Notes: a model not told the origin generated them from the sequence alone. A stretch of DNA of 64,000 bases from Lysobacter sp. (GCA_008015835.1 SSGH01000003.1:80214-144213), one strand, 5' to 3'. Shown: positions 9,593 through 18,264, counted from the stretch's first letter. A program made the numbers and translations.

Positions 9593-10594
9593 TCAGCGCA
9601 TCGCGTCGGCGATGTCCTGTTCTTCGATCCGCAGCGGTTCGCCGCCGTTCGCGTCGGCGAGGATTTTTCGCGCGATCAACGCATTCAGCGGCGCGAGCGC
9701 GCTGAAATGGTCCGCCCGGGGCACCAGGAACGCCCGTACCTGAGCGTTGCGGTTCTCCGAACGCATGCGCACCAGGTCGGCGACGTTGCCGTTCCGATCG
9801 CCCTCGAACAGATAGGTCGGGCTGCGGATCGACGACAGCCAATCGCCGGGCGAACGCAGCCGAATTTCCTCCGCATCGTCGAACGCGACCGGCAGCATGT
9901 CGGGGCCGTAGACCGACACGTCGAAGACCGGGCCGAAGGCGAAGGTCGCGCGAAAGCGCGGGTCGGACTCGGCGACCAACAACGCCAGCGTGCCGCCGGT
10001 GCTGTGGCCGCCCAGATAAATGCGCTGCGGGTCGACGTAATCGAGCGTGGCCAGGTAATCGGCGGCCGCCAACACATCCTGCACCTCGCCGTAAAAGCCT
10101 TCGCGCACGCCGGGGTTGTCGTTGCCGCCGCGCAGCGACGGGAACATCGCGACGATACCCGCGTCGCGGTACGCCGCCGCGCTCTGGTCGTTCTCGCGCG
10201 GCTGCGGCGACCACACATCGCCGATGGTGTTGGTGTCGCCGCCCGTGAGCCACACGATCGCCGGCCGTTTGCCCGGGGTCGCGGGGCGCGGCGTGAGGTA
10301 CGCCGAATACTCGCCGCCCGGCGCGGGATAGCGAATCAAGCCGTAAACGTCGGCGGGCGGTACCGGCGGCGCGCCGCCGTCGCGTTCGCGGCGAACGAGG
10401 CGGGTCGCGAACGCGCTTCGCGCTTGCGACAGCGTGCGTTCATCGGCCGCGGCGTCCGTCGGGGCGCTTGACCCCGAGATCGATCCGGAGACCGAGCCGG
10501 ATGTCGCGCCGGCCCCCGGCCCGCACGCCGTCAGCGCGCAACAAAACGCCGCCACGAGGGCGGCGTTTCGAATGTCGTCGAGCGGTCGGTGCAT
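9593..10594 (-). CDS. Secreted lipoprotein alpha/beta hydrolase
   Basis: 333 residues. The N-terminus is a lipoprotein signal with lipobox LTAC (C24), so the protein should be anchored to a membrane facing the periplasm. The alpha/beta hydrolase part has a G-x-S-x-G nucleophile elbow (GGHSTGG, S198), an acid near EGDRNGN (about 264) and a histidine near RADHFS (about 304). This resembles prolyl-oligopeptidase or dienelactone-hydrolase-like esterases. The substrate is unknown. It sits between the two pyrophosphatase genes on the same strand, about 130 bases from each, with no clear sign of shared function. Confidence 0.75.
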   Translation of the reverse strand: MHRPLDDIRNAALVAAFCCALTACGPGAGATSGSVSGSISGSSAPTDAAADERTLSQARSAFATRLVRRERDGGAPPVPPADVYGLIRYPAPGGEYSAYLTPRPATPGKRPAIVWLTGGDTNTIGDVWSPQPRENDQSAAAYRDAGIVAMFPSLRGGNDNPGVREGFYGEVQDVLAAADYLATLDYVDPQRIYLGGHSTGGTLALLVAESDPRFRATFAFGPVFDVSVYGPDMLPVAFDDAEEIRLRSPGDWLSSIRSPTYLFEGDRNGNVADLVRMRSENRNAQVRAFLVPRADHFSALAPLNALIARKILADANGGEPLRIEEQDIADAMR

Positions 10595-10733
10595 CGTCTA
10601 TCCGTCGGTGACGCGATGCGGCGCCGAGCGGGCGCCGTATCGCGAACGGTGGCAGGGTTCCCTCGTCGGCACCGAACGCCCTCGGAAGCGCGTTTCGGTG
10701 CGATGCCGCGTCAGCGCCTGCGGTATGGCGAAC

Positions 10734-13289
10734 TCACTTCACCGACACTTCGACCCGACGGGCTTCGTTCGGGTCGCCATCGCCGGTGGTGAGCGCGGGT
10801 TTCTGCATATCGATCGCGGTTTCGGCGACGCCCACCGCGTACAGCGCTTCCTGCACGGCCTGCGCGCGCTGACGCGCCAGTTCGGCGTTGGCCTGCGCGT
10901 CGCCGCTGGCGTCGTGGAAGCCCGAGACCACCGCGCGCTTGTTGGGGTCTTTCTTCAGGGCATCGACCACATCGGCCAGGGTCTTCGTCGCATCGGCCGG
11001 CAGCTTGGCCGAGCCCGAGCCGAAATACAGCTTCGCGAACGGCTTCGGCGCGGTATCGGCCATCGCGACGTTCGCGGAAACGCCGGCGTCGGCGACGCCC
11101 GGCACGGCGGTTTGCACCGGCGGGCTCATCGCGGGCATGCCCAGCGCGGTCTGCTCCGCAGCTTTTGCCGCGGCGGCTGCGGCGGCGGTCGCCGCGGCGA
11201 CGTCGGCGGCGTGACCGGCCGGCATCATCGCGGCGTCGGCGTCGGCCTTGTTGACCGGCAACAGCGGCACCAGCAGCAGGGCGACGATGTTGATGATCTT
11301 GATCAGCGGGTTGATCGCCGGGCCGGCGGTGTCCTTGTAGGGGTCGCCGACGGTGTCGCCGGTCACCGCGGCCTTATGGGCGTCGCTGCCCTTGCCGCCG
11401 TGGTGGCCTTCTTCGATGTATTTCTTGGCGTTGTCCCACGCGCCGCCGCCGGTGCACATCGAAATGGCGACGAACAGGCCGGTCACGATCGTGCCCATCA
11501 GCAAACCGCCCAGCGCGGCCGGGCCGAGGAGCATGCCGACCAGGATCGGAATGATCAGCGGCAGCAGCGACGGCAGGATCATTTCCTTGATCGCGGCCTT
11601 GGTCAGCAGGTCCACGGCCTTGTCGTATTCCGGCTTGCCGGTGCCTTCCATGATGCCTTTGATCTCGCGGAACTGGCGGCGCACTTCTTCCACCACCGCG
11701 CCGGCGGCGCGACCCACGGCCTGCATCGCGTAGGCGCCGAACAGGAACGGAATCATGCCGCCGATCAACAGGCCGATCAGCACGTCGGGGCGGTCGATCG
11801 AGAAGTCGACCGCATTCAGGCCGAATTTCTCGTCCAGCTTGTGCGCGTAGTCGGCGAACAGCACCAGCGCGGCCAGACCGGCCGAGCCGATGGCGTAGCC
11901 CTTAGTGACGGCCTTGGTGGTGTTGCCCACGGCGTCCAGCGCGTCGGTGGTCTTGCGGATGTCTTTGCCCAGTTCCGACATTTCGGCGATACCGCCGGCG
12001 TTGTCGGTGATCGGGCCGTAGGCGTCGAGCGCGACGATCACGCCCGCCATCGACAGCATCGACACTGCGGCGACCGCGATACCGAACAGGCCGGCCAAGT
12101 GGTAGCAGCCGTAGATCGCGGCGGCCACGGCCAGCACCGGCGCGGCGGTCGACTTCATCGACACGGCGAGGCCGGCGATGACGTTCGTGCCGTGACCGGT
12201 CTCCGACGCTTTGGCGACTTGCTGCACCGGCGCGTATTCGGTGGCGGTGTAGTACTCGGTGATCACCACCATCGCCGCGGTCAGCGCCAAGCCGATCAGC
12301 GCGCAGTAGAAGATCGGCATCGGGTTCGACGGGATCATCTGCTTGGTGACGAAGAAGAAGCCGATGGCCGACAGCACGCCCGCCACGATGAGGCCTTTGT
12401 ACAGCGCTTTCATGATCTTGCCGTCGCTGCCGACCTTCACGAAGAAGGTGCCGACGATGGAGGCGACGATCGACACCGCGCCCAGCACCAGCGGATACAT
12501 CACGCCGGCGTTGCCGTAGGTGGCGAAGGAGATGCCGGCGATCAGCATCGAGGCGACGATGGTCACCGCGTAGGTTTCGAACAAGTCGGCGGCCATGCCG
12601 GCGCAGTCGCCGACGTTATCGCCCACGTTGTCCGCGATCACCGCCGGGTTGCGCGGGTCGTCCTCGGGGATGCCGGCTTCGACCTTGCCCACCAGGTCCG
12701 CGCCGACGTCGGCGCCCTTGGTGAAGATGCCGCCGCCCAAGCGCGCGAAGATCGAGATCAGCGACGAGCCGAAGGCCAGACCGATCATCGGCTGCAGCGC
12801 CTGCTTCACGCCCTCGGCGTCGGTCGCGCCCTTGTTGACCAACCAGTAGTAACCGGCCACGCCCAGCAGGCCCAGGCCGACCACCAACATGCCGGTGATC
12901 GCCCCGCCGCGGAAGCTGACGGCCAGGGCGTCGTTGAGGCCCTTGGTCGCCGCCTGCGTGGTGCGTACGTTGGCGCGCACCGAGACGAACATGCCGATGA
13001 AGCCGGCCACGCCCGACAGCACCGCGCCGATCGCGAAGCCGATCGCGGTGGACCAGCCCAGACCGGGCACCAGTCCGATCACGACGAACAACACGGCGCC
13101 GACGACGGCGATCGTGGTGTATTGCCGGCGCAAGTAGGCGCCGGCGCCTTCTTGGATCGCCGCAGCGATCGTCTGCATCCGTTCGTTGCCGGCCGGCTGC
13201 GCCATGATCCAGCGCGCGGACACGATGCCGTACAGAATCGCGACGACGGCGGCCGCCATCGCGATCCACAAAGCCTGTTGTTCGAGCAT
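10734..13289 (-). CDS. hppA: Membrane-bound proton-pumping pyrophosphatase with C-terminal OmpA-like domain
   Basis: 851 residues; standard bacterial H+-PPases have about 670-700. Residues 1 to about 675 are a complete multi-span pump with the catalytic signatures [11 protein letters not shown] and DNVGDNVGD. The segment [10 protein letters not shown] has Lys where K+-dependent enzymes have Ala, so a K+-independent H+ pump is predicted. An Ala-rich linker (about 678-750) leads to a 101-residue OmpA-like peptidoglycan-binding domain ([23 protein letters not shown]) that keeps the Asp and Arg contacts of that family. Membrane PPases end on the periplasmic side, so the extra domain could reach the wall. 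Start ATG 13289 has GGGGAGA upstream; a TTG six bases earlier was rejected. Confidence 0.93.
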   Translation of the reverse strand: MLEQQALWIAMAAAVVAILYGIVSARWIMAQPAGNERMQTIAAAIQEGAGAYLRRQYTTIAVVGAVLFVVIGLVPGLGWSTAIGFAIGAVLSGVAGFIGMFVSVRANVRTTQAATKGLNDALAVSFRGGAITGMLVVGLGLLGVAGYYWLVNKGATDAEGVKQALQPMIGLAFGSSLISIFARLGGGIFTKGADVGADLVGKVEAGIPEDDPRNPAVIADNVGDNVGDCAGMAADLFETYAVTIVASMLIAGISFATYGNAGVMYPLVLGAVSIVASIVGTFFVKVGSDGKIMKALYKGLIVAGVLSAIGFFFVTKQMIPSNPMPIFYCALIGLALTAAMVVITEYYTATEYAPVQQVAKASETGHGTNVIAGLAVSMKSTAAPVLAVAAAIYGCYHLAGLFGIAVAAVSMLSMAGVIVALDAYGPITDNAGGIAEMSELGKDIRKTTDALDAVGNTTKAVTKGYAIGSAGLAALVLFADYAHKLDEKFGLNAVDFSIDRPDVLIGLLIGGMIPFLFGAYAMQAVGRAAGAVVEEVRRQFREIKGIMEGTGKPEYDKAVDLLTKAAIKEMILPSLLPLIIPILVGMLLGPAALGGLLMGTIVTGLFVAISMCTGGGAWDNAKKYIEEGHHGGKGSDAHKAAVTGDTVGDPYKDTAGPAINPLIKIINIVALLLVPLLPVNKADADAAMMPAGHAADVAAATAAAAAAAKAAEQTALGMPAMSPPVQTAVPGVADAGVSANVAMADTAPKPFAKLYFGSGSAKLPADATKTLADVVDALKKDPNKRAVVSGFHDASGDAQANAELARQRAQAVQEALYAVGVAETAIDMQKPALTTGDGDPNEARRVEVSVK

Positions 13290-13674
13290 GAACAATCTCC
13301 CCGGGTTCTTCTAACTCAATCGAATGGAGTCAAGCGGTAATCGCAAACCGCTCAACTATGGCACAGGCCCCGGGCCTCGCCAAACCGGCGAGGGGGGAAT
13401 GCGAGCGGTCGAGGCGGTTTTGTGCGGCGCATTATAAAGCAAGGCCGAAAACGCCGGTTTTCCAGGGCGGGCCGGGGTGGCGGGCCGAAGACGCCGGTGT
13501 CGGTGGCGGGGCGACGCCGCAGCGCTCGGCCGCGAAGCCCAGTAACGGCGTCCCGCATCGACACCGTCCGCGCCGGTTCAGGCAGGCTATGGCAGCGTGC
13601 GCCCGGCCGAAGCATCGCTGGCGCTCCCGCTTCTCGCGCACCGCCGCCCGCGCCCTTTCCGATCTGGAGTTCCC
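13290..13674. other. Divergent intergenic region between hppA and secreted protein gene
   Basis: 385 bases. The left part is the hppA leader and promoter. The right part, from 13440, contains repeated GC-rich pieces of the type GCCGGTTTTC/GGGCGGGCC. I see no open frame with its own ribosome site that is not a shadow. Confidence 0.5.
13431..13436 (-). promoter_or_regulatory. Probable -10 box for hppA
   Basis: On the minus strand this reads TATAAT exactly, 142 bases upstream of the hppA start. The -35 region is weak (AACCGG at a 17-base spacing). The interval between it and the gene is a long leader without another gene. Confidence 0.45.
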
Positions 13675-14208
13675 ATGCGCCACGCCATCGCCCCCTCGCT
13701 CGCGCTGACGCTCGCCCTGGCGGCCGTTGCGCTCGCGGCTCCGGCCCGCGCCGCGGACCCGACGCCCGAAGTCCGGCGCGAGCCGTACCCGGCCAAGCGC
13801 GACGGCGAGGTCCACACCATTCGCATCATTCCCGAAGCCTGCGTCTACCTGGTCGGCCAATTCACCGCCGACCCGGCCGTGCCGTATCGCTACGGCGCCA
13901 AGCGCAGCGGCGGCCGTTGTCAGGCGCGCGCGCAGCTCGTCGACCCGGTCAAAGCCGCACCGTCGCTGGCCGACGGTTGGATCCTCAACGACATCGTGCG
14001 CATTCCCAGCGCCGCCTGCGGCGGGCGCACCGCGGTGGTGCGCGTGTGGCGCAAACCCGCCGTGAACGTGCCGCCACCGCCCGACGCCCAAGGTCGCTCG
14101 CGCATCTATTTGGACGCCTCCAAGCAGCGCGCCGCGCAGGGCGCGTTAGCGCCGATCCCGAAATTCGCGGCGGTTCTCTCGATCGAAGGCGAAGCCTGCA
14201 AACGCTGA
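13675..14208 (+). CDS. Secreted hypothetical protein
   Basis: 177 residues. A clear signal peptide ends near ARA-ADPTPE, so it should be exported to the periplasm or beyond. The mature part has three cysteines in the segments EACVYLV, GGRCQAR and AACGGR plus one near the end, which could form disulfides. I do not recognise a family. The start at 13675 is supported by GGAG at 13666-13669; the frame is open upstream but has no signal. It runs divergently from hppA, and a structured repeat follows it. Confidence 0.6.
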   Translation: MRHAIAPSLALTLALAAVALAAPARAADPTPEVRREPYPAKRDGEVHTIRIIPEACVYLVGQFTADPAVPYRYGAKRSGGRCQARAQLVDPVKAAPSLADGWILNDIVRIPSAACGGRTAVVRVWRKPAVNVPPPPDAQGRSRIYLDASKQRAAQGALAPIPKFAAVLSIEGEACKR

Positions 14209-14552
14209 GCGCGAACGACGACGACAGCATCGGTTCGCGGAATCCTCATCTCACCGAACTGTCATTTTTTCGAACTGTTACTTCACCGAACTGTCATCCC
14301 GAGCGCAGCGAGGGACCTGCTTCTTATCGTCCGATACGGCAAAAAACAGGTCGCTCGCTGCGCTCGGGATGACATGCTTGGGTTGCGAAGGAAGCGTCGC
14401 TCGATTCGAGCATCCAGCGGTCATCGCGTCGAAGGGTCGGGGCATCGAACGATCCGGCCGCCGAACGAGGGCCTACGATCCAGAAAATACCGGCCGAAGC
14501 GCCGGCCGAGCGCGTCGATCAAAGCGCCGAATGCGAGTCGACTTGGACGCGC
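14209..14552. repeat. Intergenic repeat: long imperfect palindrome and direct repeat
   Basis: The core is a 28-bp inverted repeat, arm 14292-14319 and arm 14347-14374, with one mismatch and a 27-base loop. Each arm contains CATCCCGAGCGCAGCGAG or its complement, a sequence type seen as a dispersed extragenic repeat in many proteobacteria. ACCGAACTGTCAT occurs twice (about 14253 and 14285), the second copy leading into the palindrome. No gene is seen in this interval. Confidence 0.7.
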
Positions 14553-15437
14553 TCAATCGCCCAAACGCAGCCCGATCTCGCGCAAGAACGCTTCCACTTC
14601 CAAGGTGTAGGCGTTGTCTTCGCCCAAGTCGCGATTGATGTCGCTGTGCGACAGCGGCTTCGCCAACAACTGGGTGCGCGTGCCGTACTCGCGCGCTTTG
14701 CGCAGGAATGCCGTGTTGTTCGGGCAAGAGTCCACGCGTTCGCTGGCGCAGACGGCTAAGGTCGGCGCCAATCGTCCGCTCAAGCGGTGCATCGGCGAGG
14801 CGCTGCGCCAGTACGCCGGGTCGTCGCCGAAGGCCTCCGCGAACAGCGCCGGCTTGCGCGCGGTTTCCATCGTCTTCACGGTATCGATCGCGCCGCTGTC
14901 GAGCAGCACGTTGCCGCGCCACGGGGCGACGCCGGCCGCGCGCGCGATCTCCGGCGTCGTCGCGACCAAAGCCACCAAATGCGCGCCCGCGGAATGGCCC
15001 ATCAGCACGAACGCGTTCGGATCGCCGCCGGCCGCGGCCACGCGCTGTTGCGCGGAGGCGATCGCGCGCGCCACATCGCGCGCCTGCTCCAGCGGGTCGG
15101 CGTCGGGCAGCATGCGGTAGTTCGTCGACACCACGAAGGCGCCCATCGCCGTCCAGCGCCGCTGTTTCGCGTCGATCGTTCCCGCACTGGCTTTGTCGCC
15201 GCGACGCCAACCGCCGCCGTGGACGAAGAAGATCGTCGGCGCGCCCGCGGTCTTCGCAGGCGCGTACACGTCGTAGCGCTGGCTCGGGTGCGGCCCGTAC
15301 GCGATATCGCGCATCGCCGCAGCGTCGTTGCGCTCTGCGGCGTTGGCGGCCGGCGGCTGCGGATCGCGCAGCCACAGCCCGAGCGCGGCGACCGCGGCGA
15401 ACGCGAACAAGGGCCACGGGCGACGGCGGGCGTTCAT
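14553..15437 (-). CDS. Alpha/beta hydrolase (BD-FAE/esterase-like)
   Basis: 294 residues. A hydrophobic N-terminus (about 8-24) suggests export or membrane anchoring. The oxyanion-hole motif HGGGW lies at 73-77, the nucleophile elbow GHSAGAH at about 147-153 (S149), and a catalytic His near PLSHSD (about 263). This set fits the hormone-sensitive-lipase/kynurenine-formamidase type of carboxylesterase. The start ATG at 15437 overlaps the end of the DUF3106 gene (stop at 15434-15436), so it is the fourth gene of the sigma-factor operon. The substrate is unknown. Confidence 0.75.
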   Translation of the reverse strand: MNARRRPWPLFAFAAVAALGLWLRDPQPPAANAAERNDAAAMRDIAYGPHPSQRYDVYAPAKTAGAPTIFFVHGGGWRRGDKASAGTIDAKQRRWTAMGAFVVSTNYRMLPDADPLEQARDVARAIASAQQRVAAAGGDPNAFVLMGHSAGAHLVALVATTPEIARAAGVAPWRGNVLLDSGAIDTVKTMETARKPALFAEAFGDDPAYWRSASPMHRLSGRLAPTLAVCASERVDSCPNNTAFLRKAREYGTRTQLLAKPLSHSDINRDLGEDNAYTLEVEAFLREIGLRLGD

Positions 15438-16027
15438 CGGGTCGGGGCTCGATCCGCACGATTCGCGCGCTCGCCGCGGCGTTGGCCTTGGCCGTCGCGA
15501 CGCAAACCCTTGAGCTGGCCGCGATGTTCTTTCATCCATGCGCGACGCTCTTCCGGCGACATGGATTGGAGTTTTTCGCGCAGCGCGGCGCGTTGCGCGG
15601 GCGGAATGCCTTGGCCGCGACGCTCGAACGCCGCGCGCGCTTTGGCGCGCTGCTCCGGCGTCATCCGTTCCCAGCGCTGCTTGCCGGCGTGCGCGCGCTG
15701 GCGCTGTTCCGGCGTCATCTTCTGCCAGCGCTGCGCGTAATTCATGATCCGCGCGCGCTGCTGCGGGTTCTGATTCCAGCGGTCGCGCAGCGTGGTCACC
15801 AACGCCTCGCGTTCCGCGGGCGAAAGCTGTTCCCACGCGGGCAGCGATTGCGCGGCGGCCGCGCGCTGCGGTGCGGCGGTCTGCGTCTGCGCGACGACGA
15901 CCGCCGCGCACAGCGCGAGCATGGCGGCGAGCGCGAAGGCGACGGCGCGAGGCCAGACGCGCATCGCGAGTGGTCGGTTCGAGGTCGTGCGGCTTGAAGG
16001 CGTGCAGCTTGAAGGCGTGCAGTTCAT
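15434..16027 (-). CDS. DUF3106-type secreted protein
   Basis: 197 residues. After a signal or anchor segment (about 27-46) the mature part is a run of charged repeats of the kind MTPEQRxRA, LSPAEREAL and MSPEERRAW, the signature of DUF3106. The function of the family is unknown; such helices resemble periplasmic stress-sensing proteins. The ATG at 16027 overlaps the stop of the upstream gene as ATGA, which favours this start, although an ATG at 15964 just before the signal peptide is possible. The first codons are built from 15-bp tandem repeats (residues CTPSS repeated). Coupled with the sigma factor genes. Confidence 0.75.
   Translation of the reverse strand: MNCTPSSCTPSSRTTSNRPLAMRVWPRAVAFALAAMLALCAAVVVAQTQTAAPQRAAAAQSLPAWEQLSPAEREALVTTLRDRWNQNPQQRARIMNYAQRWQKMTPEQRQRAHAGKQRWERMTPEQRAKARAAFERRGQGIPPAQRAALREKLQSMSPEERRAWMKEHRGQLKGLRRDGQGQRRGERANRADRAPTR
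15981..16025. repeat. 15-bp tandem repeat, 3 units
   Basis: Units at 15981-15995, 15996-16010 and 16011-16025; consensus GAAGGCGTGCAGCTT. The array lies at the junction of the DUF3619-like and DUF3106 genes and overlaps the stop codon of the former. Confidence 0.8.
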
Positions 16028-16611
16028 AGCGACTCCGTGGTGCCGGCCGAGCCCTCTTGCGAGCCCAGCCACAAATACAGTTCCGGGTTTTCGTCCAGCG
16101 CCGCGAACATCGCGTCGTCGTTCGCGGCCAGCAACGCCTCTTCGTCGGCGCCGCCGATGTCGTCGTCGATCTCGTCCAGCCACCGGTCGATTTCGGCGAC
16201 GGCCGCCTCTTCGCTCATCGCCAGCGTGGCCGTCGCATCGCTCGATTGCGAATCGGGCACCGGTGCGGTCCGCTCGTCGCCGGTCGACGCCACGTTCGGC
16301 GTGCGCGTCGTCGAGGGATCGACGGCATCGACATCGTTCGCGAAGCGCAGGCCGATCGCCAACGCCAGCGCCGCGGTGCCGCCGACGGCGAGCATCGGCC
16401 ACAGCATGCGCGGCGCGGCGGTGGCGTGGCCGGCGAGCGCCGCGCGGCGGCGCTGATGCAACTGCGCCTCCACCCGCGCGGAGACGCGGCGCAGCGCGGC
16501 GTCGTGCGCGGCGCGGGCGGCGGCGTCGAAGGCGGCGTCGAAGGCGGCGTCGCGCGCGTCGACGGCGTCGGTGGCGTCCGTTCGGTCGCGATCGTTCGGT
16601 CGCATGGTCAT
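16024..16611 (-). CDS. Single-pass membrane protein, possible anti-sigma factor (DUF3619-like)
   Basis: 195 residues. The first 90 residues are charged and helical (RVSARVEAQLHQRRRAAL). One transmembrane segment follows at about 95-112 (MLAVGGTAALALAIGL), then an acidic C-terminal part rich in Asp and Glu. It lies between an ECF sigma factor gene and a DUF3106 gene, joined to both by ATGA overlaps. This is the usual place of a membrane-bound anti-sigma factor. The cytoplasmic N-terminus and periplasmic acidic tail fit that role, but no zinc-binding anti-sigma motif is visible, so the role is inferred. Confidence 0.6.
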   Translation of the reverse strand: MTMRPNDRDRTDATDAVDARDAAFDAAFDAAARAAHDAALRRVSARVEAQLHQRRRAALAGHATAAPRMLWPMLAVGGTAALALAIGLRFANDVDAVDPSTTRTPNVASTGDERTAPVPDSQSSDATATLAMSEEAAVAEIDRWLDEIDDDIGGADEEALLAANDDAMFAALDENPELYLWLGSQEGSAGTTESL

Positions 16612-17243
16612 CGGAAATCCTCCAGCTTGCTTTGCAAGGCTTCGCGCGCGCGGGACAAGTGCGTCTTCACCGCGCCTTCGCCGCAGCCCATGATCTGTGC
16701 CGTGGTCGCCACGTCGCATTCCTCCAGAATGCGCAGCGTGAACGCTTCGCGCTGCCGCCGGGGCAACGCGCGCAGCGCTTCGGTCAGCGCCGCATAGGCT
16801 TCGCGCCCGTCGTGGGCGCGCGAGGGGTCGGGCGTGCCGTGATCGGCCGCGTTGTCGTCGCGCCAATCCACGTCGTCGCCGTCGTCGTCGCGTTGCGCCG
16901 GCGCCAGCCAACGCAAACGGAACAGGCTGCGTCGCTGCACGTCCACGATGCGGCTGCGCAGAATGCTCCAAAACAACGGCGTCCACTCCTCCGCGGGACG
17001 CTCGCGGTACTGCAGCATCTTCATCATCGCGTCCTGCACCGCATCCAGCGCGTCGTCGCGATGACGAAGGCCCATCTCGGCGAACCGGAACGCGCGCGCG
17101 CCGATGCCCGCCAAGAAGGCGTCGAGAGAAAGAGCCCCGGCCGCCGTCGGGGTGGCGACGGCCGGGGAGCGCGGGAGCGTGTCCGTACTCACGCGCGAAA
17201 GCGTAGAAGGTTCCGCATCGTTATGCGCGCGTCCGTCGGCCAT
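16608..17243 (-). CDS. ECF-type RNA polymerase sigma factor
   Basis: 211 residues. Region 2 is recognisable (HRDDALDAVQDAMMKML; WSILRSRIVDVQRR) and region 4 ends the protein (LPRRQREAFTLRILEECDV; GCGEGAVKTHLSRAREAL), as in sigma-70 family ECF factors. It should direct RNA polymerase to a small set of stress promoters. The stop overlaps the next start as ATGA. The first 30 residues before the conserved part are Ser/Thr rich, and an alternative GTG start at 17192 exists. The order sigma, membrane protein, DUF3106, hydrolase suggests one co-transcribed envelope-stress operon. Confidence 0.85.
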   Translation of the reverse strand: MADGRAHNDAEPSTLSRVSTDTLPRSPAVATPTAAGALSLDAFLAGIGARAFRFAEMGLRHRDDALDAVQDAMMKMLQYRERPAEEWTPLFWSILRSRIVDVQRRSLFRLRWLAPAQRDDDGDDVDWRDDNAADHGTPDPSRAHDGREAYAALTEALRALPRRQREAFTLRILEECDVATTAQIMGCGEGAVKTHLSRAREALQSKLEDFR

Positions 17244-17294
17244 GACGTGGATTCCGGACGGCGGCGCTCGCGGTGGAGCGGGGCGGGGCCATGC

Positions 17295-17639
17295 TCAATG
17301 CCGGCGGTCCCAGCGGTTGTCGAAGCGTTCGCCCTTGCGATCCCAGCGGTTGTCGGCCCGGTCGCCGCGACGGTCGAAGCGGTTCTCCAACTGGTCGCCG
17401 CGGTTGTCCAGGCGGGTGGCCAATTGATCTTTGCCGTGGTTTTCGGCGCGTTCGGCGCGGCGGTCGAGCTGTTCGTCGATACGGTCGCCGCGGCGATCCA
17501 GACGGCGGTCGACCTGATCGCCGCGGCGGTCGAAGCGATGTTCGACCCGGTCGCCGCGGTCGGCGGCGAAGGCGGGCGCGGCGACGGCGCCCGCGACCAG
17601 GGCGACGAGAAGAAGGGAGAGCGGGGCAGTGGCGTTCAT
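17295..17639 (-). CDS. Secreted hendecad-repeat protein (DRRGD repeats)
   Basis: 114 residues. A signal peptide ends near AFA-ADRGD. The mature part consists almost wholly of an 11-residue repeat, roughly DRRGDxxDxxL with L, F or W at the last position, in about seven copies. One copy is expanded by eight residues. The alternating Arg/Asp pattern with one hydrophobic position per 11 suggests a long charged helix or coiled coil. I do not know a function. The gene faces the sigma-factor operon on the same strand, about 50 bases upstream of it. Confidence 0.6.
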   Translation of the reverse strand: MNATAPLSLLLVALVAGAVAAPAFAADRGDRVEHRFDRRGDQVDRRLDRRGDRIDEQLDRRAERAENHGKDQLATRLDNRGDQLENRFDRRGDRADNRWDRKGERFDNRWDRRH

Positions 17640-17955
17640 CGAGGTGTCCTATCGGGGAGAGACATCGGGGTGGGTGTCGCAGGCCTGCGATCATGGAAAC
17701 GCCCCTGCGCCCGATCGGTTGACACGCGTTCGCACGATGGGTGTCCCCGTTCGCGCCCCGCGCCCGTTCGCGCCCGCACGGCCTCGTCCTTCGATGGGTG
17801 TCCCCAATTCGCCTCCCCAATTCGCCTGCCCTGCGCCTCCTCGTCTTCCCGCCTCCGCCTGGCCCCGAACTCGTCGCCCCGAACCGCGACCGCCCCGGCT
17901 TCCCAAGCCCGGCCCCCCGGGTATGATGCGGAGGGACTTTCGGGGAGACATCCAG
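17640..17955. other. Divergent intergenic region upstream of pntA2
   Basis: 316 bases between the DRRGD-repeat gene and pntA2. It carries short direct repeats: GGGTGTCCCC at about 17739 and 17794, CGTTCGCGCCC twice, and CCAATTCGCCT twice near 17814 and 17826. A possible -10 box TATGAT lies at 17922-17927 for pntA2. No pntA1 remnant is visible. Confidence 0.45.
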
Positions 17956-18260
17956 ATGGGCGACAGCTTCGGCGCTTTGTACATCTTCATGCTGGCGGCC
18001 ATCGCCGGCCACGTCATCATTTCGCGGGTGCCGGTGATCCTGCACACGCCGCTGATGTCCGGCAGCAACTTCATCCACGGCATCGTGCTGATCGGCGCGA
18101 TGGTCGTGCTCGGTCACGCCGAGACGCCGCTGGAGCAAGCCATCGGCTTCGTCGCCGTGCTGCTAGGCGCGGGCAATGCGGCCGGCGGTTACGTCGTCAC
18201 CGAGCGCATGCTCGATATGTTCAAGTCCTCGAAGAAGCCCGAAGGCAAAGGGGACAAGGC

Positions 18261-18264
<4 letters not shown>
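17956..18264 (+). CDS. pntA2: NAD(P) transhydrogenase subunit alpha, membrane part (PntA2/PntAb)
   Basis: 102 residues with three or four membrane helices (ALYIFMLAAIAGHVIISRVP; GIVLIGAMVVLG; IGFVAVLLGAGNAAGGYVV). This matches the small membrane subunit found when the alpha chain of the proton-translocating transhydrogenase is split. The enzyme passes hydride between NADH and NADP+ using the proton gradient. The start at 17956 has GGGGAGA upstream. Its stop overlaps the pntB start as ATGA. The NAD-binding alpha-1 subunit normally encoded just upstream is not here. Confidence 0.9.

Noticed and set aside
9459..10253. N-terminal extension of ppa
   Set aside because: The frame stays open but is antisense to the lipoprotein hydrolase; the pyrophosphatase family starts at MGLDLV with a good ribosome site.
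10434..13340. 968-codon plus-strand frame opposite hppA
   Set aside because: His/Arg/Gly/Asp-rich shadow; the minus strand encodes the conserved pyrophosphatase.
17295..17639. CRISPR-like periodicity in the DRRGD region
   Set aside because: The repeats are in-frame 33-bp coding repeats without distinct spacers.
15792..17955. Long N-terminal extension of the frame containing pntB
   Set aside because: It runs through the opposite strand of the sigma operon and repeat gene; PntB starts at the ATGA overlap with pntA2.
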